The notes: a model not told the origin generated them from the sequence alone. Shown: positions 8,627 through 17,659, counted from the first letter of the stretch. The stretch is 64,000 nt of DNA from Chryseotalea sp. WA131a (GCA_025370075.1 CP073016.1:3720001-3784000); one strand, 5' to 3'. Program-made: numbers and translations.

Positions 8627-10198
8627 ATGAAACTTTTGTTGGCTTTCATCACGAGCTCGCTCTGCCTTATAGGTTGCTCAATAAATGAGGCTGACTATAA
8701 AATTAAGGGGGCTACCTCCAACCCCTCTTTGGCAATTCCTCTCATCGAGGGGAGCATAGGAATAGTAGATGCATTTAGTGAAAACGATCTCTCCTATGTA
8801 AAAACCTATTCTGACGGCTTGATCTATTTGAACTATGACCAAATGCTGTCCTCGCAGGATGTCCGCAACTTGATAAACCTGCCTGCTTTAAGCATAACTC
8901 GCTCGGTTCCTGTAGCTGCAGGAACATACCCTCCCTCCCCGGCAGACTACACCTTGCCGCCTGTTAATTTTCCCATTGACATGACAACTTCACCCGAAAA
9001 GTTAACCGATATAAGCTTTAAGGGAGGATCTCTGTCATTCAATATTTCATCTATCACCCCAGCAAATGCTAACTTTTTATTCGAATTAAACTTAACAATA
9101 CCCGAGTTTAAGAATGCTGATGGACTATCACTGACGCAAAAGGTAAGCACCGGATTAACAACTATCCCCCTTCAAGGTTATACCTATACATCCACTACCT
9201 CCAATCGATTCAACTTACAAGTTGTAATGATTGTAAAAAAATCAACCAGCTCGGTAACCATTTCAGATAATAGTAATATTAATATCGATCTTTCGCTGGT
9301 GGGTTTGGATTTTCAATACATTCGCGGCTTCTTTGGCGATCAGACTACTACTACCTCGACACAAACTTTGTCTATCGCGGCCTTTGGCAGCTCGCTTTTG
9401 ATAGGGAAAGCATCCGTGGCTTTCAAGCAACCAATCATTAATCTCACGGTTGTGAACGATTATGGGGCGCCCTTACAAGTCAATTTTATAAAACTTCTCG
9501 GAAGAAAGAATACCGATGTAATTTCCATTACAACCTCGCCCGCTAGCCCGATCATGGTAAGCTCACCCGCCACGCTTGGTGCCTCGGCCAGTACAACCGT
9601 CTCTGTTACCAATATTACCCAAGTGTTGAACTTTGCCCCTACCTCGCTAGAATATCAGGTATCCGGCAGAATCAATCCGGGTCTTACTACTGGTTCTAAC
9701 TTTATGGCAGACACTAGCAAGATGAGAGTGAAAATGCATGTGGAAATCCCTCTGTATGGAAGTGGTTCAGATATTATACTGTCAGATACCGCAACCATCG
9801 ATCTAACTAGCATCAATCAAACGCAGATTGAAAAGGCAACATTACAAACAAAAATCACGAATGAATTGCCAATGGATGCTTTTATTCAGCTTTACTTAGT
9901 CGATAAAAATTCCGTTGTGCTTGACTCTCTCATCTCGTCCAATCAAAACCCGATTGTTAAGGGCAGTACGGTAGATGCAAATGGCGACTTAAAAACAGCT
10001 GGCATCGCCAACAAAAGTATTGATTTAGAAAGTACCAAGGTGACTAAACTTTTTCAATCAGCTAAATTGATTTTGGTCGCAAAACTCAATACATCGGGTG
10101 GTAATGGAGGCTCCCTAGACGTAAAATTCAAGTCCCAGTATAAGTTAACTTCATCCATTGCATTGTTAACTAAGATTAGATTAACCACCACATTCTAA
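8627..10198 (+). CDS. Outer-envelope lipoprotein of unknown function
   Basis: 523 residues with an N-terminal lipoprotein signal (MKLLLAFITSSLCLIGC; lipobox LIGC). The rest is rich in Ser, Thr, Asn and beta-branched residues with no catalytic motif I can name, which suggests a beta-sandwich surface or periplasmic lipoprotein. The stop codon overlaps the ATG of the next gene by one base (TAATG), so the two are translationally coupled. The partner is a DUF5723 barrel, and the pair may form an outer-membrane lipoprotein/barrel assembly. That link is inferred from coupling only. The upstream 190 bases hold the infB terminator and an A/T-rich tract with only a weak promoter match. Confidence 0.8.
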   Translation: MKLLLAFITSSLCLIGCSINEADYKIKGATSNPSLAIPLIEGSIGIVDAFSENDLSYVKTYSDGLIYLNYDQMLSSQDVRNLINLPALSITRSVPVAAGTYPPSPADYTLPPVNFPIDMTTSPEKLTDISFKGGSLSFNISSITPANANFLFELNLTIPEFKNADGLSLTQKVSTGLTTIPLQGYTYTSTTSNRFNLQVVMIVKKSTSSVTISDNSNINIDLSLVGLDFQYIRGFFGDQTTTTSTQTLSIAAFGSSLLIGKASVAFKQPIINLTVVNDYGAPLQVNFIKLLGRKNTDVISITTSPASPIMVSSPATLGASASTTVSVTNITQVLNFAPTSLEYQVSGRINPGLTTGSNFMADTSKMRVKMHVEIPLYGSGSDIILSDTATIDLTSINQTQIEKATLQTKITNELPMDAFIQLYLVDKNSVVLDSLISSNQNPIVKGSTVDANGDLKTAGIANKSIDLESTKVTKLFQSAKLILVAKLNTSGGNGGSLDVKFKSQYKLTSSIALLTKIRLTTTF

Positions 10199-11664
10199 TG
10201 AGGTTCCTTTTATTGATCATTTTTTTTATGGAGGGCAATTTATTGTTCGCACAAAATGAAGGCACGTTGACCCTGATGAATAGCCTTCCGCAACACTTAG
10301 AAAACAATCCTTCCTTTATACCCAAATACAACTTCTCGTTTACGCTACCAGCAACTTCTTTTAGTGCTTTTTATTCGAGCAACGGTTTTGCGTATGGCGA
10401 TGTAATCAGCAAACAATCAGATGGCAGCACGGTGGCCGATTTACCAAAGCTGCGAGGTGCATTGACTGAAAAAAACTACTTGTCCCAAGCATTCTCAGTT
10501 GATTTGCTTCGGATTTCTTTCAAGGTAAACGATAAGCTTTTCATGAACCTAGGTACGCAAGGAAAAGGATACAGCCGGGTGATGTTGCCAAAAGATGCAG
10601 TCGCTATTTTAATTGATGGAAATCAACCTGCCAGTTTATCTGGATCCGGATCCAGCAACTTCACCTTGAGTCCGCAAGTTGAATCCGTGTCGTATTTAGA
10701 AACTTACCTAGGAGCTGCTTATAAACTAAATAACGACCTGACCATAGGCTTACGGGCCAAGCTTTTGCATGGAATAACGAATGCCACAACCCAGAATTCG
10801 AATTTCAATCTTTCTACTGATAATGCCACTTACGCCATCAGTGCTACGGCTGCGGCCGAGTTGCGGACATCAGGCATCTATAACCTAACCCAAAGTAACT
10901 ATTCGTTTAGGGTGGGTGATTACTTGAGTAACAGTGGCTTTGGGGTTGACCTTGGTGCTACATTTAAAGTCACTGATAAGTTCACATTGGCTGCAAGTCT
11001 GTTGGATATTGGTAGTATCCATTGGCAAAACAATACCTACGCTTACTCTTTAGACGCGGTCAAAGCGAAATATACTTTTTCTGGCTTCGATCTTAGCAAA
11101 TTGGTAAACAATGAGCAAAACTATGTTGAGTCGATAACTGATTCAATAGCTAACAATTTCAAATTTGTGGAATCAGCTATCCGTTCTTACTCTTCGACCA
11201 TTCCAAGTAGAATGTATTTGAATGGAACCTATCAGTTGAGAGGGCAACTAAGCGTGGGTGCCATTTTGTTTGGTGAAACATTTAAGGGAAGAACAACAAC
11301 AGGCATAACGCTCGGGCTAAATAAGCATTTCGGTAAATGGTTTAGCCTCTCCGGCAGCTATACCGTCTCCAGCAATGCATACAATAACGTTGGTTTGGGA
11401 TTTTCACTAAATCTAGCTGTGGTGCAATTCTATATGGTTGGCGATAATCTTTTAAGGATCCCTATTTCGGGAAACGAAATCAATGGTTTCGTTAATTCTA
11501 CTCAGTTCTTCAATATAAGAACGGGTATGAACTTTGTTTTCGGGTGGAAACCAACGAAATCAAGTAACGTTGCAAAAGCTGATGACTTTAAAGTGAAGGG
11601 CAAGAAAAAAACAGTCAAATCGACCAATGGTCGCGCGTCCGATTTTAGAAGAAGGAAAAAGTAA
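10198..11664 (+). CDS. DUF5723-family outer-membrane beta-barrel protein
   Basis: 488 residues with a Sec signal peptide (cleavage likely after LLFAQ). The MNSLPQHLENNPSFIPKY opening and alternating hydrophobic strands with GLGFSLNL/YMVGDNLL-type segments are typical of the DUF5723 family, PorV/FadL-like barrels of Bacteroidota. The C terminus is an unusual basic tail (KGKKKTVKSTNGRASDFRRRKK). It starts at the overlapping TAATG of the upstream lipoprotein gene, which indicates one operon, and ends at a terminator 28 bases downstream. The function of the family is not established. Confidence 0.82.
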   Translation: MRFLLLIIFFMEGNLLFAQNEGTLTLMNSLPQHLENNPSFIPKYNFSFTLPATSFSAFYSSNGFAYGDVISKQSDGSTVADLPKLRGALTEKNYLSQAFSVDLLRISFKVNDKLFMNLGTQGKGYSRVMLPKDAVAILIDGNQPASLSGSGSSNFTLSPQVESVSYLETYLGAAYKLNNDLTIGLRAKLLHGITNATTQNSNFNLSTDNATYAISATAAAELRTSGIYNLTQSNYSFRVGDYLSNSGFGVDLGATFKVTDKFTLAASLLDIGSIHWQNNTYAYSLDAVKAKYTFSGFDLSKLVNNEQNYVESITDSIANNFKFVESAIRSYSSTIPSRMYLNGTYQLRGQLSVGAILFGETFKGRTTTGITLGLNKHFGKWFSLSGSYTVSSNAYNNVGLGFSLNLAVVQFYMVGDNLLRIPISGNEINGFVNSTQFFNIRTGMNFVFGWKPTKSSNVAKADDFKVKGKKKTVKSTNGRASDFRRRKK

Positions 11665-11692
11665 CGAGTTGTTACAGCTTAAGCACTAAAGC

Positions 11693-11722
11693 GAAAAGCC
11701 CCAAATTGAGGCTTTTCATTTT
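11693..11722 (+). terminator. Intrinsic terminator after the DUF5723 gene
   Basis: GAAAAGCC (11693-11700) pairs with GGCTTTTC (11710-11717) and is followed by a short A/T-rich tail. It lies 28 bases after the stop of the barrel gene. Confidence 0.7.
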
Positions 11723-11830
11723 AGAATCTTGCGTTCTTTAATATTCCTTAATTTACTTCATTTAAATCTACCTCCGACAAATGTCTTTTATAGACAGGAG
11801 TCAATTGCATTAACGTTTGTGTTTGCGCAG

Positions 11831-11913
11831 TGGTGCGGTTTCGAAGCCGCGTCCTGTCCCAGACACCGAACGTGGAACGAAGATAACACTTTGAGTAACA
11901 CGTCACCGCACCA
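11831..11913. repeat. Long-spaced inverted repeat (palindromic element) next to the methyltransferase gene
   Basis: TGGTGCGGT at 11831-11839 is exactly complementary to ACCGCACCA at 11905-11913, and the intervening 65 bases are GC-rich compared with the flanks. The block lies in a 290-base gap that has no convincing gene, although several frames stay open through it. It resembles a folded recombination or repeat element at the edge of a gene cassette; the type is unidentified. Confidence 0.5.
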
Positions 11914-11922
11914 TTGAGCATT

Positions 11923-11942
11923 TTGTTGGCGGCTGTTCTCGC
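11923..11942 (+). repeat. Left arm of inverted repeat flanking the methyltransferase gene
   Basis: This 20-base arm contains TGTTGGCGGC and TTCTCGC. It matches the reverse complement of 12637-12656 at 17 of 20 positions. The two arms bracket exactly one gene. Confidence 0.6.
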
Positions 11943-11954
11943 ACTCACCTAATT

Positions 11955-12614
11955 TCAGTTTTTTGTCCAAGTAAAGCCAAGTATTGGATATCCGCTAATA
12001 TTTGGGGATTGTTTCTTTAGTTCAAATCCATTCCTTTTCATTGTCGTCAAGAATTTGTCCATAGTGAGAAGCGGCCTTCTACATTTAGGGTCCGAACAGT
12101 AACTTTCCACGTCCTGATTTTTTTTAAAACCGTCCCTAAAAAACAAAACACCATTCGTCTTCAATTTCCTGCCCAAGTCAATCGACATAGAGTCGAGCGA
12201 AGAGAAACAATGAACAGTTGCGTTGCTGTATATCAGGTTAAAGGTGTTGTCGGGCAAATTTGTTTTTTTTAATGTCCCGATAGTGATGATGAATTTGTTG
12301 TTCATTCTTAAATCCCTTCCGCTCTGCTTTTTAAAATCATCAATAGCCTTGTCGATATTTTCCTTCTTTAGGATGCTTGAATCTATGTCCTGAATATAGA
12401 TTGTTGACTTGTCCATCAGGGTCGCCATCGCAACTGTCAACGCTCCAGACCCAGCTCCAACGTCAGCAAATGTCATTCCCGATTGATAGTCCATAAATTG
12501 AAGAATGGGTTGAAACGTCTTTTTGCTACCCTTTTCGTTCATGACTGATTTCGGAGCACATGTCGACAACAAAAGAGTCGCAGATAAAAAAATAAAATAA
12601 ATGCTTTTTCTCAT
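11955..12614 (-). CDS. Lipoprotein class I SAM-dependent methyltransferase
   Basis: About 219 residues from the ATG at 12614. That start opens a lipoprotein signal (MRKSIYFIFLSATLLLSTC, lipobox LSTC); the frame stays open upstream through a repeat arm but without signal-like sequence. Motif I of Rossmann methyltransferases is clear (ADVGAGSGALT), followed by IYIQDID (acidic end of beta 2) and NLIYSNATVHCF (motif IV region). A methyltransferase carrying a lipobox would sit in the cell envelope, where SAM supply is unclear, so it is either a non-catalytic fold or exports after loading. The substrate is unknown. The gene stands alone between inverted repeats at 11923-11942 and 12637-12656, which suggests acquisition as a cassette. 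Confidence 0.75.
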   Translation of the reverse strand: MRKSIYFIFLSATLLLSTCAPKSVMNEKGSKKTFQPILQFMDYQSGMTFADVGAGSGALTVAMATLMDKSTIYIQDIDSSILKKENIDKAIDDFKKQSGRDLRMNNKFIITIGTLKKTNLPDNTFNLIYSNATVHCFSSLDSMSIDLGRKLKTNGVLFFRDGFKKNQDVESYCSDPKCRRPLLTMDKFLTTMKRNGFELKKQSPNISGYPILGFTWTKN

Positions 12615-12636
12615 TTCTGGTAAACGAATTTGTCCA

Positions 12637-12656
12637 GCGAGAATTGCCGCCAACAT
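12637..12656 (-). repeat. Right arm of inverted repeat flanking the methyltransferase gene
   Basis: The complement of this arm reads TGTTGGCGGC then TTCTCGC and differs from the left arm at three of 20 positions. Outside it, 12657-12757 contains no gene and has a short A/T motif (GCATTATACGTAGTGGC) of the kind often seen at repeat-element edges. Confidence 0.6.
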
Positions 12657-12757
12657 ATCATCTCTTTCCAAAATTGATCGGACACACCTGCCTTCATGGC
12701 TTTGAAGCTAGGCATTATACGTAGTGGCAATACTTTTTTTCTTGGAAGATATGCCGA

Positions 12758-13336
12758 TTAGAACTTGACTGCTGGTGCATTTTCAGAGCCCTGAGCTGCC
12801 TCAAATCCTTTTCTAACACTAAAGTCTTCACCACCTCCAAATAGATTAAGGGCAAAACGCTTAAAAAACCCACGGACATAAGAATTATAGCCCTTGATGG
12901 ACTCGTTGTATCGTTGACGAGCTACATTAATTCTGTTCTCTGTTCCTTCTAATTGAGATTGTAATTCTTGAAAATTTTCAGTTGAACGGATTTGTGGGTA
13001 GGCTTCAAAAGCTAAATTTATAGCGGTATTGATTTTTCTACCAGCAACCTCTAAATCTTCGGGTGTCTTAGCATTTACAATACCAGCCCTTGCCTGAGTC
13101 ACTTCTACTAAAATTCCTTTCTCATTTTCAGCTGCGCCCTTTACAGTAGCCACCAAATTAGGGATAAGATCTGCTCTACGTTGATATGCAGCCTGCACAT
13201 CTGAGAATTGAGCATTTACTTCTTCTTGTAATTTTACGGCACTATCATAAACCCCAGTACCCCACATAAAGAACCCTCCTACTATAACTACAATTGCTCC
13301 AATAATTACCAATGTTGTTATTAATCCTTTACTCAT
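12758..13336 (-). CDS. lemA: LemA family protein
   Basis: 192 residues. One N-terminal membrane helix (about 6-29) is followed by the helical LemA domain with the diagnostic stretch VQAAYQRRADLIPNLVATVK and later RFALNLFGGG. LemA proteins are membrane-anchored helical bundles of poorly known function, often beside envelope proteases or TPM-domain proteins; no such partner is adjacent here. A TAGATTTG -7 box on the minus strand at 13360-13367 lies 23 bases upstream of the ATG. Confidence 0.93.
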   Translation of the reverse strand: MSKGLITTLVIIGAIVVIVGGFFMWGTGVYDSAVKLQEEVNAQFSDVQAAYQRRADLIPNLVATVKGAAENEKGILVEVTQARAGIVNAKTPEDLEVAGRKINTAINLAFEAYPQIRSTENFQELQSQLEGTENRINVARQRYNESIKGYNSYVRGFFKRFALNLFGGGEDFSVRKGFEAAQGSENAPAVKF

Positions 13337-13359
13337 ATTTTTTGTTTTAAAAATTTATG

Positions 13360-13367
13360 CAAATCTA
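13360..13367 (-). promoter_or_regulatory. -7 promoter box for lemA
   Basis: The minus strand reads TAGATTTG, a full match to the Bacteroidota TAnnTTTG element, 23 bases upstream of the lemA start. It also lies inside the over-long reading of the divergent lipoprotein gene, which supports that gene starting at 13375. Confidence 0.6.
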
Positions 13368-13374
13368 CGAATTT

Positions 13375-13914
13375 ATGAGGAAATCATTTTTAGCGATAAT
13401 TTGTGTTTTTCTATTGTCTTGCAAAATCGACCGCGATAAAACCGTTGATCGCAGCAAATACACCTTTTTTATTGGCGATGATGCCGAACTATTTTTCCGT
13501 AACGTCCGTCAAATTTACTATGACCGCAGCAGCCCTGACGGAAAATGGCAAGCCTACCGATATGGCAAACGCTACCAAGGAACCGAACGACCGAGCATAA
13601 ACCCGGTAATTGTAATCAATTGGCTGAAAGATGAAGCCTATTTGCTGATAGAAGAAAACGAACCTTTAACAACCGAAGATTTTTTACAGCTACGAATCAA
13701 TTCAAAAAAAGACACCACTATTATTGACTTAAAGGAGCGAGGTCGAGAACGGATGCTGGAATTTGGTAGCCAAATCTACGAGGCCATCCAGGCCAAAAAA
13801 TCCATTTATGTTTTATGCAAACGTGAATATGTTCCAATCTTTACTGATGAGCCAGAGCAAGAAGCCTTTCGGATAACGATGAGTGATTTTTACCGATTGA
13901 CGCGGGTGTTTTAA
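13375..13914 (+). CDS. Small lipoprotein of unknown function
   Basis: About 179 residues from the ATG at 13375, which opens a lipoprotein signal (MRKSFLAIICVFLLSC, lipobox LLSC). An ATG six codons upstream (13357) is possible but falls over the lemA promoter. The mature part is charged, with aromatic-rich beta segments (AYLLIEENEPLTTEDFLQLR), and I do not recognise a family. It is divergent from lemA and convergent with asd, with a nine-base gap to the asd end. Confidence 0.75.
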   Translation: MRKSFLAIICVFLLSCKIDRDKTVDRSKYTFFIGDDAELFFRNVRQIYYDRSSPDGKWQAYRYGKRYQGTERPSINPVIVINWLKDEAYLLIEENEPLTTEDFLQLRINSKKDTTIIDLKERGRERMLEFGSQIYEAIQAKKSIYVLCKREYVPIFTDEPEQEAFRITMSDFYRLTRVF

Positions 13915-13923
13915 AACGTATGC

Positions 13924-14928
13924 TTATGGCAACACGGCCACCAAATTCTTTTCCATCAAAAACTGAGCAATTTGCACGGCATTGGTAGCAGCGCCTTTCC
14001 GCAGGTTATCCGACACAATCCACATGTTTAAGGTTTTGGGTTGCGATTCATCTCTGCGCAAGCGGCCTACAAAAACCTCGTCTTTTCCGTGCGAAAGGAT
14101 GGGCATCGGATACACATTATTTTTCACATCGTCTTGCACAATAACCCCATCGGTGTTTTCCAATATTTGACGAACTTCCTTCAGATCAAAATCTTGGTAA
14201 AACTCAACATTAACTGCCTCGGAGTGACCCCCGATAGTTGGGATCCGCACGGTGGTGCTGGTCACTCCAATGGTTGAGTCGCCCAATATCTTCCGTGTTT
14301 CGTTCACCATTTTCATTTCTTCTTTGGTGTAACCATTTTCCAAAAATGAATCGATGTGCGGCAAAGCATTCATGTCAATTTTGTGTGGATACACTTTTAT
14401 TCCGTTGGTAATCCCTTGGCGCTCTTCCATCATTTGCTGCACAGCATCTTTGCCGGTGCCTGTTACGGATTGATAGGTAGAAACCACAATGCGTTTGATT
14501 TTATATTTGATATGTAAAGGGGCTAGTGCCATCACCATTTGAATGGTAGAGCAATTGGGATTGGCGATGATGCGGTCATCAATTTTCAACACGTGCCCAT
14601 TGATTTCAGGCACTACCAATTTTTTGGAGGGATCCATGCGCCAAGCCGAAGAGTTATCAATCACGATCGTTCCCTTTTCAGCGAACTTAGGCGCCCACTC
14701 GAGTGAAGTATTTCCACCCGCTGAAAAGATGGCAATATCAGGAGCCAATGCCACCGCTTCTTCCATGCCGATGATGGAGTAATCTTTGCCCTTAAATTTA
14801 ATTTTCTGCCCTACCGATTTTGGCGAGGCTACTAAATACAATTCGGTAAATTCGATGGCACGCTCTTCCATCACACATAAAATCTCTTGACCAACTAATC
14901 CGGTGGCTCCCACAACTGCTATTCTCAT
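13924..14928 (-). CDS. asd: Aspartate-semialdehyde dehydrogenase
   Basis: About 334 residues from the ATG at 14928; the longer frame to 14997 runs through the promoter region. It makes aspartate-4-semialdehyde from aspartyl phosphate with NADPH, the branch point to lysine/diaminopimelate, threonine and methionine. The NADP-binding GATGLVGQ is at residues 7-14, the catalytic cysteine is in NPNCSTIQ, and the HKIDMNALPHID and PTIGGHSE segments carry the substrate-binding and active-site histidine region. A minus-strand TACTTTTG box at 14952-14959 is a good -7 element. It is back to back with the promoter of the divergent lamin-tail gene. Confidence 0.96.
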   Translation of the reverse strand: MRIAVVGATGLVGQEILCVMEERAIEFTELYLVASPKSVGQKIKFKGKDYSIIGMEEAVALAPDIAIFSAGGNTSLEWAPKFAEKGTIVIDNSSAWRMDPSKKLVVPEINGHVLKIDDRIIANPNCSTIQMVMALAPLHIKYKIKRIVVSTYQSVTGTGKDAVQQMMEERQGITNGIKVYPHKIDMNALPHIDSFLENGYTKEEMKMVNETRKILGDSTIGVTSTTVRIPTIGGHSEAVNVEFYQDFDLKEVRQILENTDGVIVQDDVKNNVYPMPILSHGKDEVFVGRLRRDESQPKTLNMWIVSDNLRKGAATNAVQIAQFLMEKNLVAVLP

Positions 14929-14951
14929 TTCAAAAAAAATTTTATAAGCAA

Positions 14952-14968
14952 CAAAAGTAGTATTTTTG
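14952..14968. promoter_or_regulatory. Back-to-back divergent -7 boxes (asd and lamin-tail gene)
   Basis: TACTTTTG on the minus strand (14952-14959) and TATTTTTG on the plus strand (14961-14968) are separated by one base. Each matches TAnnTTTG. Polymerases at the two promoters would occupy overlapping DNA, so they should exclude one another. Confidence 0.6.
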
Positions 14969-14977
14969 AAATACAAC

Positions 14978-17554
14978 ATGCGGCTTTTTGCGCTCATATT
15001 GACGTTGTTATTTTCTGCACTCGTTTGTAGGGCGCAGTTTACCGATAACTTTTCAGACGGGGATTATACCAATAACCCAACATGGACACCTGACAACGGC
15101 TCTAATTGGACCATAGCCGACAACCAACTGCGTTCGAATTCATCTATTGCGAGTTCCACTTTTTACATTAGCACCCCTTCAACACAAGCCCTAAATGCCC
15201 AATGGGAGTTTTATGTCAACTTACAGTTTAACACCAGCAGCGCCAATTTTGTAGACATCTATTTGATGTCGTCAACTGCTAGCATGATTTCTGCTGACGG
15301 CTACTTTGTAAGGATTGGTGGCACACCCGATGAAATTAGTTTGTACAAAAGCACGAGCGGAACAGCTTCGATTTTAATCAATGGTACAGATGGAATTACC
15401 AATGCTTCTAACAACACCTTAAAAATCAAAGTAACACGCGATGTATCCAACCTATGGAAGTTGGAGCGAGATGTTACGGGAACTGGCAACTCATTTGTTT
15501 CGGAAGGTACAGTGGTCGACAACTCATTTACAACTGGTTCAATATTTGGAATCCGAATCACACAATCAACCTCTAGCTTCTTTCAAAAGCACTTCTTTAG
15601 CGATTTTTATGTAGGGCCAATCATAGGCGATATTGTTCCACCAGTTCTCAATTCGATTTCCGTAATCTCATCAACGCAGTTGGATTTAGTATTTAACGAA
15701 AGTTTGGAAACCACTTCATCACAACTAATCTCCAATTATTTTGCGAACAACGGGATCAGCAATCCAGTATCGGCCACTTTGCAAGCCGACCAAAAAACTG
15801 TGCGGTTGACTTTTGGAAATTCGTTTAGTAATGGCATTCAAAATCAGTTGACATTGATGGGCATAAAAGATTTGGCTGGAAATAGTATGAGCAGTATCAA
15901 ACAGAATTTTTTATTCTTTCAACCTGTCGCAACAATCAATAAAGATATCATCATCACCGAAATTTTTGCCGACCCAACACCTCAGATTGGGTTGCCAGAT
16001 GCTGAATATATCGAAATTTATAATCGCAGCAACAACCCCATCGACTTGATCGGTTGGAAACTTTCGGATGGGTCTTCCATTGCCACTTTCCCTTCTCAAA
16101 TTATTTTACCAAAAGAATATTGGATTGTAACCGCTTCGGCCTCCACGTCAAAATTTACTTCCTTCGGAAAAACCATTGGGTTACCAAACTTCCCTACGTT
16201 GAACAATGACGCAGATGTGCTCACCCTACAAACTTCCTTCACCATCGATTCGGTCAATTACAATTCGAATTGGTACAAAGACGATGACAAAGCCAATGGT
16301 GGCTGGTCGTTGGAATTGATTGACCCCAATAATCTTTGTGGTGATGCCAATAATTGGACAGCCACCATCGATGCAAAAGGCGGAACGCCAGGAAAACAAA
16401 ACTCTGTCTTTGCCAACAAACCCGATGCGGAGGGTCCGAAATTAATTTCAATAGTAGCAAGCTCTTCTCAATTAACGTTGACATTTAACGAACGGCTCGA
16501 AAAACCTTTGGGGGTAGTTTCTGTGAACATTCTTCCGCTCCTGCCAATTGCCAATTTGGGCTTGAGCAACGCTGCGTTAACAGAAATCAAAATCAACCTC
16601 TCACAACCAATCGCACCTCGGCAATTGTATACCATTCAAATCACCAACTTGCGCGATTGTGCGGGCAACCTCATTCAAGATAATTTCAATAAACTGGATT
16701 TTGCCCTACCCGAAAATGCCGATAGCCTGGATGTGTTGGTGAACGAACTGCTGTTCAATCCGCGACCTGGTGGCGTTGATTTTGTTGAAATCTATAATCG
16801 CTCGGCCAAGTATATCAATCTTAAAGATTTTCGGTTGGCCAATTTCGAAAATGGTGTTGTCAAAAATTCAAAAACAATTTCGGTCGATTATATTTTAGCA
16901 CCCACCAGCTATTTGGTCTTGACAACCGACCCAGTAGTCTTAAAAGCTCAATACCTACAAAGTGTGGAAAAGAATTTTTTGAAAGTAGATATGCCAGGCT
17001 TGAATGACGATGAAGGGAGCATCGCCCTCATCAACAATCAAAACAAAATACTTGATTACTTTTTGTATTCAGATAAACTCCATTCTACTTTTTTAAAAGA
17101 TACCGAAGGTGTTTCGTTGGAGCGGATTTCGTTTTTCCAAAATACTAACGAAACCAGCAATTGGAAATCGGCCAGCTCAAACGCAGGCTTTGCCACACCT
17201 GGATATATTAACGCCAACGCTCGGCCCGAGAATTTCGGTAACGAAAATTCCATTTCGGTTGACCCAGAGGTTTTCTCTATTCAACAGCCCGGTCAAGATT
17301 TTTCTAAAATCAATTACAAGTTCGATCAAGGCGGTTGGGTGGCAAACATCAAAATCATCGACCAACAAGGCCGGTTAATCAAGACCATCGCCAACAACGA
17401 AACGCTTGGGGTTGAGGGCTTTTTTCGGTGGGATGGGCAGCAAGAAGATGGCACCATGGCCCGTATTGGCTATTACCAAGTATGGGTTGAAGTATTTGAT
17501 GGCACTGGCAATATTCAGACTTTTAGGAAGAGGGTGGTAGTGGCGGCACACTAG
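14978..17554 (+). CDS. Secreted lamin-tail-domain protein with FlgD-like C terminus
   Basis: About 858 residues from the ATG at 14978; a TTG at 14966 lies inside the -7 box and is rejected. The signal peptide ends at LVCRAQ. Residues up to about 215 look like a LamG/concanavalin-like sandwich (NFSDGDYTNNPTW start). Then come Ig-like SbsA-type segments (VISSTQLDLVFNESLE and VASSSQLTLTFNERLE), each followed by a lamin-tail domain (DIIITEIFADPTP..AEYIEIYNRS and VLVNELLFNPRPGGVDFVEIYNRS). The end resembles a FlgD-type Ig fold (FFRWDGQQEDG..ARIGYYQVWVEV) and may serve as a sorting domain. It is probably a cell-surface or secreted protein; the ligand is unknown. Confidence 0.85.
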   Translation: MRLFALILTLLFSALVCRAQFTDNFSDGDYTNNPTWTPDNGSNWTIADNQLRSNSSIASSTFYISTPSTQALNAQWEFYVNLQFNTSSANFVDIYLMSSTASMISADGYFVRIGGTPDEISLYKSTSGTASILINGTDGITNASNNTLKIKVTRDVSNLWKLERDVTGTGNSFVSEGTVVDNSFTTGSIFGIRITQSTSSFFQKHFFSDFYVGPIIGDIVPPVLNSISVISSTQLDLVFNESLETTSSQLISNYFANNGISNPVSATLQADQKTVRLTFGNSFSNGIQNQLTLMGIKDLAGNSMSSIKQNFLFFQPVATINKDIIITEIFADPTPQIGLPDAEYIEIYNRSNNPIDLIGWKLSDGSSIATFPSQIILPKEYWIVTASASTSKFTSFGKTIGLPNFPTLNNDADVLTLQTSFTIDSVNYNSNWYKDDDKANGGWSLELIDPNNLCGDANNWTATIDAKGGTPGKQNSVFANKPDAEGPKLISIVASSSQLTLTFNERLEKPLGVVSVNILPLLPIANLGLSNAALTEIKINLSQPIAPRQLYTIQITNLRDCAGNLIQDNFNKLDFALPENADSLDVLVNELLFNPRPGGVDFVEIYNRSAKYINLKDFRLANFENGVVKNSKTISVDYILAPTSYLVLTTDPVVLKAQYLQSVEKNFLKVDMPGLNDDEGSIALINNQNKILDYFLYSDKLHSTFLKDTEGVSLERISFFQNTNETSNWKSASSNAGFATPGYINANARPENFGNENSISVDPEVFSIQQPGQDFSKINYKFDQGGWVANIKIIDQQGRLIKTIANNETLGVEGFFRWDGQQEDGTMARIGYYQVWVEVFDGTGNIQTFRKRVVVAAH

Positions 17555-17659
17555 ATTTCTGCCAAGCTATTACTGACCAATGGCGATAAACTAAATAAAA
17601 ACCCATTTTTTAAAGCCCAGACACCTTTTTACAATAAAGGAATTAATTGCCTCACATTT

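Noticed and set aside
11729..11970. Three overlapping 60-66-codon open frames on both strands before the methyltransferase gene
   Set aside because: They lie over the palindromic repeat, have no start signals or recognisable motifs, and stay open only because the GC-rich repeat lacks stops.
12657..12757. Possible integron attC site next to the methyltransferase cassette
   Set aside because: GTTRRRY and RYYYAAC core sites could not be placed convincingly at the ends, so it is reported only as repeat-flanked.
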